Source: Aralia elata (lineage: Eukaryota > Streptophyta > Magnoliopsida > Apiales > Araliaceae). Taken from it: a stretch of 64,000 nt of DNA. The stretch spans positions 50,239,222-50,303,221 of the forward strand of contig CM068383.1 in the NCBI GenBank assembly GCA_034770075.1, written 5' to 3'. Made by a program: the position numbers and the translations under genes. Below, piece after piece: positions 38,360-48,769 of the stretch. Under the pieces are notes generated by a model. It made no database searches. It was given only the letters and a program-made list of their open reading frames with translations, and was not told the DNA's origin. The number at the start of each line of letters is the position of its first letter. Within the stretch, counting starts at the first letter, position 1.

Positions 38360-38442
38360 ACAGGTTCTGCCCAAAAATTTTGATCCAATCGCATACCATA
38401 CATACATGGAATCAGCATAATCGATAATTAGCACAAGGTTAG

Positions 38443-38454
38443 GCTCTGATACCA
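38443..38454 (-). other. Primer binding site of copia element 2
   Basis: Minus-strand TGGTATCAGAGC, one base from the 5' LTR end; the initiator-tRNA-Met type. Confidence 0.9.
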
Positions 38455-38455
38455 C

Positions 38456-40275
38456 TGTTAGGTTTGTATATAGCGCGAACATGCAATCAAATTACATAAA
38501 TAGTGCGGAAGCGCGATAAAACGGATTTTAAATTTTTTTATACAAACCATCACCATGATCATCCATGTGCTCAATTATCAATTAAACGAAAGAGATAAAG
38601 TATGAGAATCATACCTTTGTAGACCCATGCTTCCACAGGTACGAGTTCACCTCTAAATCCTTCGCGTTCTTCTCAAATTTCACCGATTAAATTCTTTCCT
38701 TTGATCAACGTTAGTCACCCAAGTGTTTGGCCTCTAGAGGTGATCCACCAAGGAATAATAGTTGTTCAAGAAGATGGGTGTTGGCAAAACCCTAGTTTCT
38801 ATCTCTATAGAAATTGCAAGTACTCTCTCTCCAATTCTTATGGAAGAGTGTGTAACTGTCTAACAGTCTGATTGTCTAACCCTAAATCATGATAAGACTC
38901 CTCTTATTTATAGATATAGGGAACCCTCCTAAACTATTTAGGATTAGAGTTTTTATTTTAATTAAACTCCTTTAATTAATTAAACTCCTAATCCAATTAG
39001 GAATTTATGAGAGAGTACTTCTATTAATTAATTCTCAATCCCTATTAGGAATTAAATAATAGTAATGGTAATAATAATAATAAGACTCCTCTTATTAATT
39101 TATATTTAATATTTCCAAAATATTAAATAATAAATATTAAGCTATTTAATTTATTCTATCTCCATAGATTAAATTAAATAGACTTAACTTATTATTACAA
39201 TTATGTCATTTACTTCTTAAACAAATATTTTCCTTTTACGGTGTGACCCTTTAGGTTCTCCATATTAAACCGGTTGTGAATAAATCAATTAGAACAATTC
39301 TAATCTTATTTAAATAAATAAATTAAACTATTTAATTTATTTAAATAAATAATATTTATTCTACAATAAGGGTAAGTCTCCTTAGCGATCAACGACTTTC
39401 CAGATAATATAGATTTCAACATCAATCATAAAAGAACCTTTCAGTGAATAGTTATCGTACAATTCAATCCTTCTACCATACAATGTCCCAATTAAATATA
39501 AGACATGGAATTACTGTCAAGTCTTATTTAATTTAATTATATGTATTTCGATTCTCAAATGAACAACTCTGATAATGCAAATTAGAAACTCCTTTCTAAT
39601 TTCATTCTGCTTTGGCCAAAGACTTCTGAGTCGTCATTTATCGAATTACATAGGACATTCTCTCCTTTTACTAGAAGTGGTAGATTCTTTGTTGATCATT
39701 CACCTATCTCCATGTATAACTTATTATACCCAATTATACCCTTTGATATACCCTAAGGGTCTTAAGGGACATGTCAAAGTATAACTTATCATACACAAGA
39801 TACTATGATGATCTCAAGTCCAAGGATCACTTGTACTACTATCACTAGAGGAATTCCTATTGACAGGCGAGTAAAACTCCATTAGATATTCCTTAGCGAG
39901 CCATGTTCAGTGTACTTATTCTCCAATAAGCACCTACATACTTGCTTTAGTGTCTCCACACAAATGATTATGAGATCAATCATCCTCTTCCAAAGAGCAA
40001 GCAACGTATGTACTAATCTATCCGGATTCACTAATCCCCTTTTTAGTAATCCAACGATTAGGAACGATTTTAGTTTGTGAGCTATCTAGAATTTAGATCT
40101 CATTAGCATGATCCCCATCATGATTCTAAAAACATTGCTCAAAACTATGGGTTTATCACATTTAATATAACAACACCATGTAGATAATGTAAAATGTCTT
40201 TAATAACCAAATAAAATTACAAAGTATATGCTACATCATATCAAATATTATTGGCTTGTGTGCATACTACTTTAA
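38456..40275 (-). repeat. 5' LTR of copia element 2
   Basis: About 1.82 kb, matching 15778-17612. The right end reads ACTACTTTAA where the partner has ACTACTTTCA. The ORF at 39575-39784 is antisense LTR sequence. Confidence 0.9.
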
Positions 40276-41055
40276 TCAGAACCGTTCATAGATGAGTCTA
40301 GGGCATTGTTCGGCTAGACATATGTATGTTTAATAATTTAAAAGCTTTCCAAACCATTTGAAGGTGCGGATTTTTGGACTAGTATTAACACCCCAAAATA
40401 TAGGGGGTACCCCATGTATCTAAATATAAGATACAAGAACATAAATTAATTGTTATACATACACATAGTGTACAAGAGGCTGATCCCCTCAAGTACGTAT
40501 TTCTGAGTCAATAACCAAAGGGTCAATCAGCTATTGATTACATTGGAAAGTTTATTGTTCATGGTCTATGTTGACTATCGTTTATTCTAAAAGCAGTTAT
40601 TATCCTTGCTTTTGTTATTCTTATTGTCGAATCATTTTCAGATATCTCTTTTCCTTCATGATATATATCATTCCTTGTCGCTATTTAAACTTGCTGAGCA
40701 AACTAGTTGCTCACCCTTGCTATATCATGAACCTTATTACAGTTAAGCCCGAGACCTCAAGCGAAGGCAAGGGCAAGGAGAAGATGAAGTATTAGACTTT
40801 TTAGTGGTTGTACTTTGTTTCAGGCGTAGTTAATTAACTGTTATTGTTATTTGGACCCTAAGTACTGTACTAGGATATGTTTGTATTCCTGTATTAAGGT
40901 TTTCGTATCTTGGGAATAGTAACACCTTTTGAATGAACGACATACGTTTATTTTATTCCGCATTTAGTTATTGTATGTTGTTTAGGGGTGAATGTTTGTA
41001 TTGGATCGAGATGACCGAATTCCGGTGTTTGAGACCTGAATTTGGGGGTGTCACA
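40276..41055 (+). repeat. LTR B segment 4 (3' end)
   Basis: Continues LTR B after copia element 2. It includes the conserved 'gaggctgatcccctcaagtacgt' block that LTR E also has (about 46230), and the GGGGGTGTCACA end. The short ORF 40568-40795 is not a gene. Confidence 0.85.
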
Positions 41056-41058
41056 GGT

Positions 41059-41070
41059 TGGTATCAAAGC
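41059..41070 (+). other. Primer binding site of element B
   Basis: TGGTATCAAAGC three bases after the LTR, identical to element A. Confidence 0.85.
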
Positions 41071-41290
41071 TATAGGTTATAAATGTTAGGATTGCGAAAC
41101 CTAGGTTATAACCTTAGTATTAAACTCGTATTGAGTGTGCTAGGAGGTAAATCAGGGAGATTTATCAATTCTGGTATTTTGATGAATTGGGAAATTCATC
41201 GAGTCGTGTAGTACCCAATGAAATATAATTTCATTCCTTCAATGAATATATTTTATTGCTGTACTAATGTTAGTTTTGTGTGCTTGTAGG

Positions 41291-42088
41291 ATGGCTGTCA
41301 TAGGTGAGACTAGTGGAGTTCAGGAGGAGTAGGTATTTACAGATATACCTGTTGCTACGGAGCAGCTAGTGGGCTATGCACCCGTTGCCCCAGTAGTACC
41401 ATTGAGTGGGTCTGAGCCAGAGAAGGACTACTTGATGGATTTGGTAGAGCCTGTCATGGGCGGAGTGCTGAGATCTGATAGTCAGGACAGTGATGACTTG
41501 CTCGGAGATTATGCCGATCGCATAATAGAGCAGGAGCAGATTATCGAGCAGCAGAATGCTCGTATTGCACACTTAGAGGAGGAGAATTCTATCCATCAGG
41601 AGATGGAAGATCAGTATAAGACAGAGGCGTACTTATTACAGTTTGAGGTAGTTAAGTTGAAAACTCAGATTCAACAGTTAGAGGGTGCTACACCCTAGTT
41701 GAGCCCCACAGTGCAGCAACTGATGTTGCAAAATAGTTAGCTGAGGCAGGCATTAGAGCAGTCGGACGCCAGAGAGGTGGATCTGCAGTCAGCTCTACAG
41801 GCCGTCAAGGCCGAACGAGACTTGGAGCAGGCAGACAGGATTCGGGTACATGAGTTCTGGGTTCGCGCAGCCACAAGGGTGGATGTGGTAGAGGGAAAGG
41901 TTCGAGATGGATCCGCCAGGATCAATACATTAGAGTATGCCATGTACACGACATTGGCCAGACTGCAGGACCGGGTCAGAAGATACCCTCAGGAGGAGGG
42001 CAGAAGTTGGCACATGATCAAATGCCGAGTGGTTGATCGGTTAGCTCGTCAGGCATTCCGTTGGGCAGTTCGCCGTAGCAGGCGTTGA
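41291..42088 (+). pseudogene. Accessory coiled-coil ORF upstream of gag, element B
   Basis: A 265-codon frame from ATG 41291 to TGA 42088. It is interrupted only by TAG at 41330, 41696 and 41738; all three fit CAG changed to TAG. The N-terminus is acidic. The middle has a strong heptad-like stretch (DRIIEQEQIIEQQNARIAHL, then LLQFEVVKLKTQIQQLE), then a second helical stretch (residues about 155-205). The C-terminus is basic (RRSRR). Layout and position match the ORF of element A (5200-5823). It has no recognisable enzymatic motif. A structural or RNA-binding role is speculation. Confidence 0.7.
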
Positions 42089-42496
42089 CTAGTTGGTTTA
42101 GTACCCTTGTGTGTACCTGGTTGTTGTAGTGAGTTCCACTTTTGTTTAATAGGGACAGTTTTATGTGGTAAATCCATATGCTTTGTTGTATGCATAGGAT
42201 GGTAGTCAACCCCAACTTTTGTTCTGTTAAAGGGTAGATAGTAGTGAATCCTCACCTTTTATTCAGTAAAGGATAGTTAGCAGTTGACAGTTTATGCCAT
42301 TGAGCGTTTATAGAAGTATGCCAAATGTGGAGTCAGTCTATATTGCAAGTTTGGTATATGAATATAAATGCAATTGTTTCCTTTTAAATCAAATATGTGT
42401 TTGATAGACGTCTTTAAAATGTTGAATTGCATGCCTTGTCACATAAAAACATAGAACCCTAAGTATAAGAGTGCAGTTTTCTTTTATCAGATCATA
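42089..42496 (+). other. Spacer between accessory ORF and gag, element B
   Basis: Non-coding, with repeated blocks such as 'agtgaatcctcacctttt' and 'agtcaaccccaactttt', like the spacers of A and E. ORFs on the minus strand here are shadows. Confidence 0.5.
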
Positions 42497-42533
42497 ATGC
42501 CGCCAAGAGATAGACCCGCAATCAACGTGTCGC
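42497..42533 (+). pseudogene. Element B gag, first 12 codons
   Basis: MPPRDRPAINVS, like the gag starts of A (MPPRRRQR) and E (MPSRRQPR). Element E is inserted in the 13th codon; gag resumes at 56413. Confidence 0.75.
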
Positions 42534-43546
42534 TGTAAGGTCCAGGAATTTTAAACATTGTACCAAATTTATTTGAATAAATAAGTTCATTATATCTAAT
42601 TTTACGGATTTAATTGGATCCATGGGGTATCATTATTTATATAAATACGTGGTCCAAAAATTTTCAGTGCATTAAAGGGACTTACTGATGGGTTAAATAA
42701 ATTAGTAAATTAGCCCTAAGAATTTAATTGCAAGAAAAAAAATGGAAGGATTAATAAATAATTTTAGTTATTTTTATGGGATTTAAATAATTAGCATAAA
42801 GAATTATGATTAAAATAAATATTTCAAGCGATTAAACAATAAAGTGATCATTTAAATTAAATACTAAACATATGGAGTATTAACCTTGATTAATAAATTA
42901 GCCCAATCTTTTAATTTTGGTTGGCCCAAATCCCTTTCCATTCACTGTTGGGCTGAACCAATCTTAGCTGAGCCCAAAATCTTTTTATTTTATTATTGGG
43001 CCATCTCCCCTAACTAATTTCGGTCGGCCCAAGTAATGGGTAAGCCCAAATTGAAATCCAGCTGGGTTATAACCTTAGCAAGCGGGTGGGTTCAATCTAT
43101 TTGGGAGAAACCAGGAGGAGTTGGGGATTAACCGAACAAAACCTTTTCATACCAGATAATCGAATTAAATCGAAGCCCCAAACCCTCTGTCAAGCGAACC
43201 AGTGAAAGGAAAAGGGGGAAACCCTAACCCCTCAAATCCACAGCTAAGCAAAGCCAAGTTTCGATCGAGTCGGACGGGACAAGGGCAAGTCGCCAGGCGT
43301 GCGCCGGCGACGGAGGAAACAACCAGTGGACGATTCAAGGGTGACAGTGAACGACTGAGGGTTCATCGTTTGGACCAAAGGTTCAAGACAGTGGGTGATT
43401 GGACCAGTGGGGGTTCGACACTCGAGGATTTGCCAGCGAAGTTCAGGCGACGTGATGGGAACGATTGAACGGCTACTCTCTTCCTACCGACGGTCAGTGA
43501 CTGGTTAATTAGGGGTAATACCCAGTTGGTTGGGTAAAAGATTTGC

Positions 43547-43555
43547 TATAAATTA
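43547..43555 (+). promoter_or_regulatory. TATA box of 5' LTR E
   Basis: TATAAATTA followed by a C-rich run, about 1 kb into the LTR; the same in the 3' LTR at 53259. Confidence 0.6.
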
Positions 43556-44531
43556 AACCCCCAAACCTCTGAAATCATCAATTACTTGGTTGAAAGTTCT
43601 CAGCTAGAAATTAGGGTTTGAAATTAGAAAATTTAGGGAGAGAAATTCAGCGGGAAGTCACTGTGAATGTCCGGTTGGATTGATTATTGTGGACGAAGAA
43701 GAAGAACCTCCAGCCGGTCGAACCCAAGGTACAAAATGGGATATTTAATCACTGTGAAAATTTTGTTTAGGTTTTATATAAATTTTTCCTTCTCCAGACT
43801 CAAGTGGGGTTGTAGATTGTGTGTATGGTACTGAACCAAGATTTTTCCTCTGGGTTGGGTGATTTATTTCATTGTTTCGTTTCTATTGTATTGGGTTGTT
43901 CGTTTCGGAATTGATAAATTACTGCTGAATATATTGTTCTGGGTATTGTATTGAACTGAATTTTCCTCTGTATTGGTGTGTTATATTTTCTGTAGTAGAT
44001 TAAGATGGTTCTTTGGAATTTTTGGTGTTGTATTGCTTGGGTTATATTGAACTGTACTGGGAATGGGATTTGTGGATAAATCAATTTGAAATTTTCCCCA
44101 GTATCGGTATAATGCCCAAACTGAACCTTGTTCCGGGTTGGAATGATTACTGAATTCAAATCAAAAGTTTTGATGGAATTAAATAGAAGTTGTTGCCTCC
44201 TGTGTTGGATGAGAGAAATAGTTAGGTTGGAATGGATTTGCAGGAGCTGGGTATTGCAATTTAAGTAGAATTTTCCTTCAATTGGATTTAATTGTTTGTT
44301 TAGTTGGGTTAACTGTTCTACAACACTGTAATAATTTTGTTAGTGAAACGAAAGTAGCTGGCATTTGATATCAATTGTTGATAATATTGATTTTGGGCAT
44401 AAAGAAATAACCTATGATTCCAATAATATCATGTAGTCACTGTATTAATTTAGTGGTGCAATTCAATGGAATCAACTATTGATTAATTAACTTAAGTTAA
44501 TAATGCAATTGCAACTAATTAGTATTATGTT

Positions 44532-45265
44532 AATGAATAAAGTTAATAAAATAATTATTTATTATTTATTAATAAATAATAAATAAAGATAATAAATATT
44601 TAATTATTATTTAGTGATAATAATTAAATATGAATAAAGTTAATAAAATAATTATTTATTATTTATTAATAAATAATAAATAAAGATAATAAATATTTAA
44701 TTATTATTTAATAATAATAATAATTAAATATGAATAAAGTTAATAAAATAATTATTTATTATTTATTAATAAATAATAAATAAAGATAATAAATATTTAA
44801 TTATTATTTAATAATAATAATAATTAAATATGAATAAAGTTAATAAAATAATTATTTATTATTTATTAATAAATAATAAATAAAGATAATAAATATTTAA
44901 TTATTATTTAGTGATAATAATTAAATATGAATAAAGTTAATAAAATAATTATTTATTATTTATTAATAAATAATAAATAAAGATAATAAATATTTAATTA
45001 TTATTTAATAATAATAATAATTAAATATGAATAAAGTTAATAAAATAATTATTTATTATTTATTAATAAATAATAAATAAAGATAATAAATATTTAATTA
45101 TTATTTAATAATAATAATAATTAAATATGAATAAAGTTAATAAAATAATTATTTATTATTTATTAATAAATAATAAATAAAGATAATAAATATTTAATTA
45201 TTATTTAGTGATAATAATAATTAAATATGAATAAAATTAATAAATAATTATTTATCAATAAATAA
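44532..45265. repeat. AT-only tandem array, about 98-bp unit, 5' LTR E
   Basis: Seven full units plus a partial one, each starting near 'atgaataaagttaataaaat'. Unit length varies by a few bases through ATA triplets. Each unit holds a 24-bp perfect palindrome centred on TTATTAATAA, able to extrude as a cruciform. Confidence 0.9.
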
Positions 45266-46793
45266 TAAATAAAGATAATAAACACATAGCGATTATTAAT
45301 ATTTAAATAATAATTAAGTGTGTAAATTTATAGGGTTGAATAAAGGACAAGTTCAATAAATATTAAATTACCCCTAAGGTAATAGTAATTAAGAGTAAAT
45401 CAACAAAGAAACTGATCAATGGTTTTCTGTTATCTTTAAACCCAATAAATTTATAAGGATTGTTAAAGGTAACAAATTGAGTATTCAAAATGATAGTGAC
45501 CATGATTAATTATTATCTGTTTAAGATAGATAAAGGTCATTAATAAACTTATGTTTAACTAATGTTAATTAGTAATTAAATTTAGATGGTAAATTTTACC
45601 TGTTGAGTAAAAGGTATAGTGAGAGGTGTCAAATACACAACTGTTAATTGATAAATCGACTTTATCCAATGATAGGTCACTCGAGATCAATTAATTAAAG
45701 CTAGAATTTATCTGTAGCTGAGCAAAACAGGCAAGTCCTCTATCCCGAACTTTGATTTCTGCAAGTTCCTAACCCTAAACTTCTTACATTATTGCAAGTT
45801 CTTCCTTACTCAACTTTTTACCTTGAGCAATACTTCTAAAACCTTATGCAGTATTTTAATTCATGCAAGAGGTATATATTATTGCAAGTATTCTTTAAGC
45901 TTGAATTTTATCTCCAAGCATGCTATAAGTGGTCTAATTACTTTTAAAATTATTCCACATCTGTGTATTTATTGGCATTCGCACTCATGCATTTGAATTC
46001 GAATATTGAATTAAATTCAGAAGTTTTATGAACCATTCATGGTTAAGTCTGAACCCTTGTTCGGTCAGACAATTTTGTGAGAATTTATAAAAGCTATCCG
46101 AACCAATCAATGGTAAGGATTCTTAAACTGTATGAACACCCCTTTATTTATAGGGGAGTACCCCACGTACCGTATATAAGGTACAAGTAGCAGAATTAAA
46201 TGTTATGCATATACATAGGGTACGCGAGGCTGATCCCCTCAAGTACGTTATTCTGTAGCCAGTAACCAGAGGGTCAACCAGCTATTGACTCCTCTGGAAG
46301 TTATCGTTCAAAGTCTATTTGACTATCAATTGTTCTAAAAGCATTTATTGTTCTTGCTTCTGATTTATTCTATTGCTGAAATCCCTTTTTATATCCCTTC
46401 ATCATGATATATCCTTATTGTTGCACTTTAAACTTGCTGGGCAAACTCGTTGCTCATTCTTGCTATATCATGATTTCATTGCAGCTAAACCCGAGACGTC
46501 ATGGAAGAATAAAGGGAAAGAAAAGATGAAATGATAGACTTCTTGTAGCTGACCTTAGATTCATGTGTTAGTTATTTACTGATGTAATTTAAACCCTGCT
46601 AGCTATTTAGGGTATGGATTGTGTAAATGTTTAAGGTTAATCGTATTCTGGGACTAGTAACACCTTGTAATGAACAACGTATGTTTATTTTATTCCGCAT
46701 TTTAGATACCATATGTTGTTATAGGTGGATGTTTATATTGAATCGTGATGACCGGATCCGGGTATTTGGAGACCCGAATTTGGGGGCGTCACA

Positions 46794-46807
46794 GGTACCT
46801 CAGAGCC
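46794..46807 (+). other. Altered primer binding site of element E
   Basis: GGTACCTCAGAGCC follows the LTR where A and B have GGTTGGTATCAAAGC. Only the CAGAGC half matches the initiator-tRNA-Met site. Confidence 0.5.
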
Positions 46808-48068
46808 ATAGGTTATAACCCTTAGGAGAAAGAGTCCTTAGGCTATAACCTGAGAGAATATAGATGAATAGAAGGGGATAGAACTCATATAGAGTTATTT
46901 TTGGGTAGAAATTTATTATGATCTTAAAATTGAGGATTTGGATCATACGTTGGTGTTATTAAGCTTGTGGATAATTTGAGGAATGTGTATTGATAAGATA
47001 ATATGGCAAAGTGAAGACCATTAAGTATGGACGATCCATTGTGAGCTGGAGTTATAGATATTCGAGGTAATTAGATTAATCATTTGATGTTATTGATCAA
47101 TTCTGTGGCTATTGATCAATTTTTGTGGCTATTCATTAGATAAGATATTGGAGTGAGGTGGTATAGAGTTTCTTTGTGAAGAAGAGAGGGTACCTTAGAA
47201 TCTGTTGGGTTAAGGTTTGCAAGAAGGAAATGATTAATTCGATAAATAATGAATATATCGATATTTTGAAGTGTTAGTTAAGTTATTAAGCTTTATGGTG
47301 GAATGCCAGGTGAGACAAAGGTAATGAACTCATATAGAGTTGTTAAGCAAAATTTGAGAGTATTAAGATGAATGATTTTATATGCAAAAAAAAAAAAAAA
47401 TATCTAGAGATGGAACTGAATGATGAGATAATAGAAATCCCTAAGGAGGATCAATTGGAGCCGATATAAGGAATAAGTGGAGGAAATGAAAGAAAGAAAG
47501 GTTATGTCTGAGAGTTATAAGACCTTTGTGAGTCGTAATGAATGAAGAATGGTATTCAATGTATATGTACTAGTATATCTATGCATGTAAGAAATGTGAA
47601 TCTAAGTTTTTGTACAGCTAGCAGTATATCTGTTGTAAGTCCCAACTTTGTGTAAGTTGTGGAGTAGTTATGTGAATCCCATCTTGTTGTTGGTAACAGA
47701 GGGATAAGTGGATATCAGGAATGCTATATGATGTAAGTAGTACGAGGTACTAAGATGAGCTTATTAGTATTTACTGGTACCTTGAGTTGATATGATGATG
47801 ATACATCCCCACTTTTCAGATCTAGGGGAATGCAGTTCTTATTAATCCCATCTTTTGTGTCTTAATGGGATAGTTAACATTTATAGGAATATACCGGAAT
47901 TATAAGTGTTTGACACACTAAGGGGTGTATGAATATAAATGTGGTATTATTATTACATGATTGATTGTGATCGATTTGTGCCTTGACTCTTAAATGATAA
48001 CATCAGTAGAATTTTGCACGATGTGTAAAACAAGAAGGATTTATGTAAGGTTTTGTTTAGAACAAACA
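46808..48068 (+). other. Leader of element E
   Basis: No accessory ORF can be recognised, unlike A and B. It holds two copies of AACTCATATAGAGTT (46882, 47328), a 16-base A run (about 47384), and the conserved 'gtgaatcccatcttgttg' spacer blocks (47660-47900). Confidence 0.6.
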
Positions 48069-48769
48069 ATGCCGTCAAGGAGACAACCCCGATACACGAG
48101 GGTGGAAGAGTCAGTGAATAACGAGGAGGGTCAGACTGACCTCAAGAGGACCTTTGCGAACTTGTTAGAGGAAACGATGCAAGGCAGACCAGCCATTGCG
48201 GTTGTTGGCCATGAAATCACATGACGAACTTTACGGGTTTCAAATTACTAGGACCACCGGAGTTTCGTGGGAATATGGATTCGAGTGAAGCCCAGACATA
48301 GGTAGAAAAATGGGGAAAGTTTTCAAGGTCGCAAGAGTGACCGAGGAACAGAAGACTTCGTTTTCCACTTTCATGAGGAAGGGTGAGTCAAATTACTGGT
48401 GGAAGGCGAATAGAAGCCGAACTGGGGAAGACGCGACTGCGTGGACTCGTTTTAAGGAGCTGTTTTTCAAAAAAATTACTTTCTAGAAAGCACGCAGGCA
48501 AGTATGGAGATAAAGTTCTTGGATCTGAAGCAAGATGATATGTCAGTAGCAGAGTACGCAACGAAGTTTAACAAACTAGCTAGGTTGATCCACACCAAGT
48601 GGACACCGGAGCTAGGCGAGCGAAGAGATTTGATCAAGGGTTGAAGCCCTGGGCGTATAGTAAGGTTGTGGTTTTACAGATCAACACATTTCCTACGTTA
48701 CTTAAGGAAGCAATCGTTGCCAAGGAGGAAATGAAGCGTTGACAAAGCACAACCAAGATCAAAAAAGCC
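48069..48769 (+). pseudogene. Element E gag, frameshifted, nucleocapsid lost
   Basis: ATG 48069 (MPSRRQPRYTRVEESVNNEE) opens a frame that ends at 48224. Gag matrix/capsid-like fragments continue in other frames (for example MEIKFLDLKQDDMSVAEYAT at about 48510 and FNKLARLIHTKWTPELGERR). Element A has about 300 bp with three zinc-knuckle motifs between this part and the protease. In E the text passes straight to the protease, so the knuckles are deleted. Confidence 0.8.

Larger units (their letters stand above)
36394..38442 (-). other. Long leader of copia element 2 between primer site and gag
   Basis: About 2 kb with no coding region. Nearest element C are four copies of the word TTGTGGTGACACAA or close variants (36493, 36599, 36683, 36764). 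Next to the primer site are roughly 50-bp degenerate repeats built on 'aataaactcctttatt' and a 629-bp inverted repeat (37731-38359). Confidence 0.75.
15778..40275 (-). mobile_element. Copia element 2, full-length, minus strand, with nested inserts
   Basis: LTRs at 15778-17612 (3' LTR) and 38456-40275 (5' LTR), primer site at 38443-38454, and gag start at 24795. Gag, protease, part of integrase, RT and RNase H all read on the minus strand. It is interrupted by solo LTR I (20957-24638) and gypsy element C (24909-36393). LTR B continues directly on its right. Flanking bases are TAAGA (15773-15777) and TCAGA (40276-40280), a one-mismatch target duplication; the terminal CA at the right end is damaged, so that end may be off by one base. 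Confidence 0.88.
9034..41055 (+). mobile_element. 5' LTR of gypsy element B, split by nested insertions
   Basis: The LTR begins TGTAATGACC at 9034 and ends GGGGGTGTCACA at 41055. Its own sequence is 9034-9849, 11692-12149, 14368-15777 and 40276-41055. Removing the inserts and one copy of each target duplication leaves about 3.45 kb, a normal size for this lineage (LTR E is 4.2 kb, solo LTR J 3.3 kb). The blocks on either side of each insert continue each other and align with LTR E. B is inserted into A's RNase H; the left flank is GGAGG, and no partner is seen because B's right end lies outside the window. Confidence 0.85.
42534..46793 (+). repeat. 5' LTR of element E
   Basis: Contains a TATA box at 43547-43555 and an AT-rich tandem array at 44532-45265. 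An 88-codon ORF at 43202-43468, upstream of the TATA box, repeats in the other LTR at 52914-53180; it has no recognisable domain and identity is uninformative because the LTRs are copies. Confidence 0.93.

Noticed and set aside
43202..43468. 88-codon basic ORF intact in both E LTRs (also 52914-53180)
   Set aside because: Identity follows from recent LTR duplication; it lies upstream of the TATA box and has no recognisable domain.
43869..44159. 96-codon minus-strand ORF in both E LTRs
   Set aside because: AT-rich LTR sequence, antisense, no domain; a chance frame.
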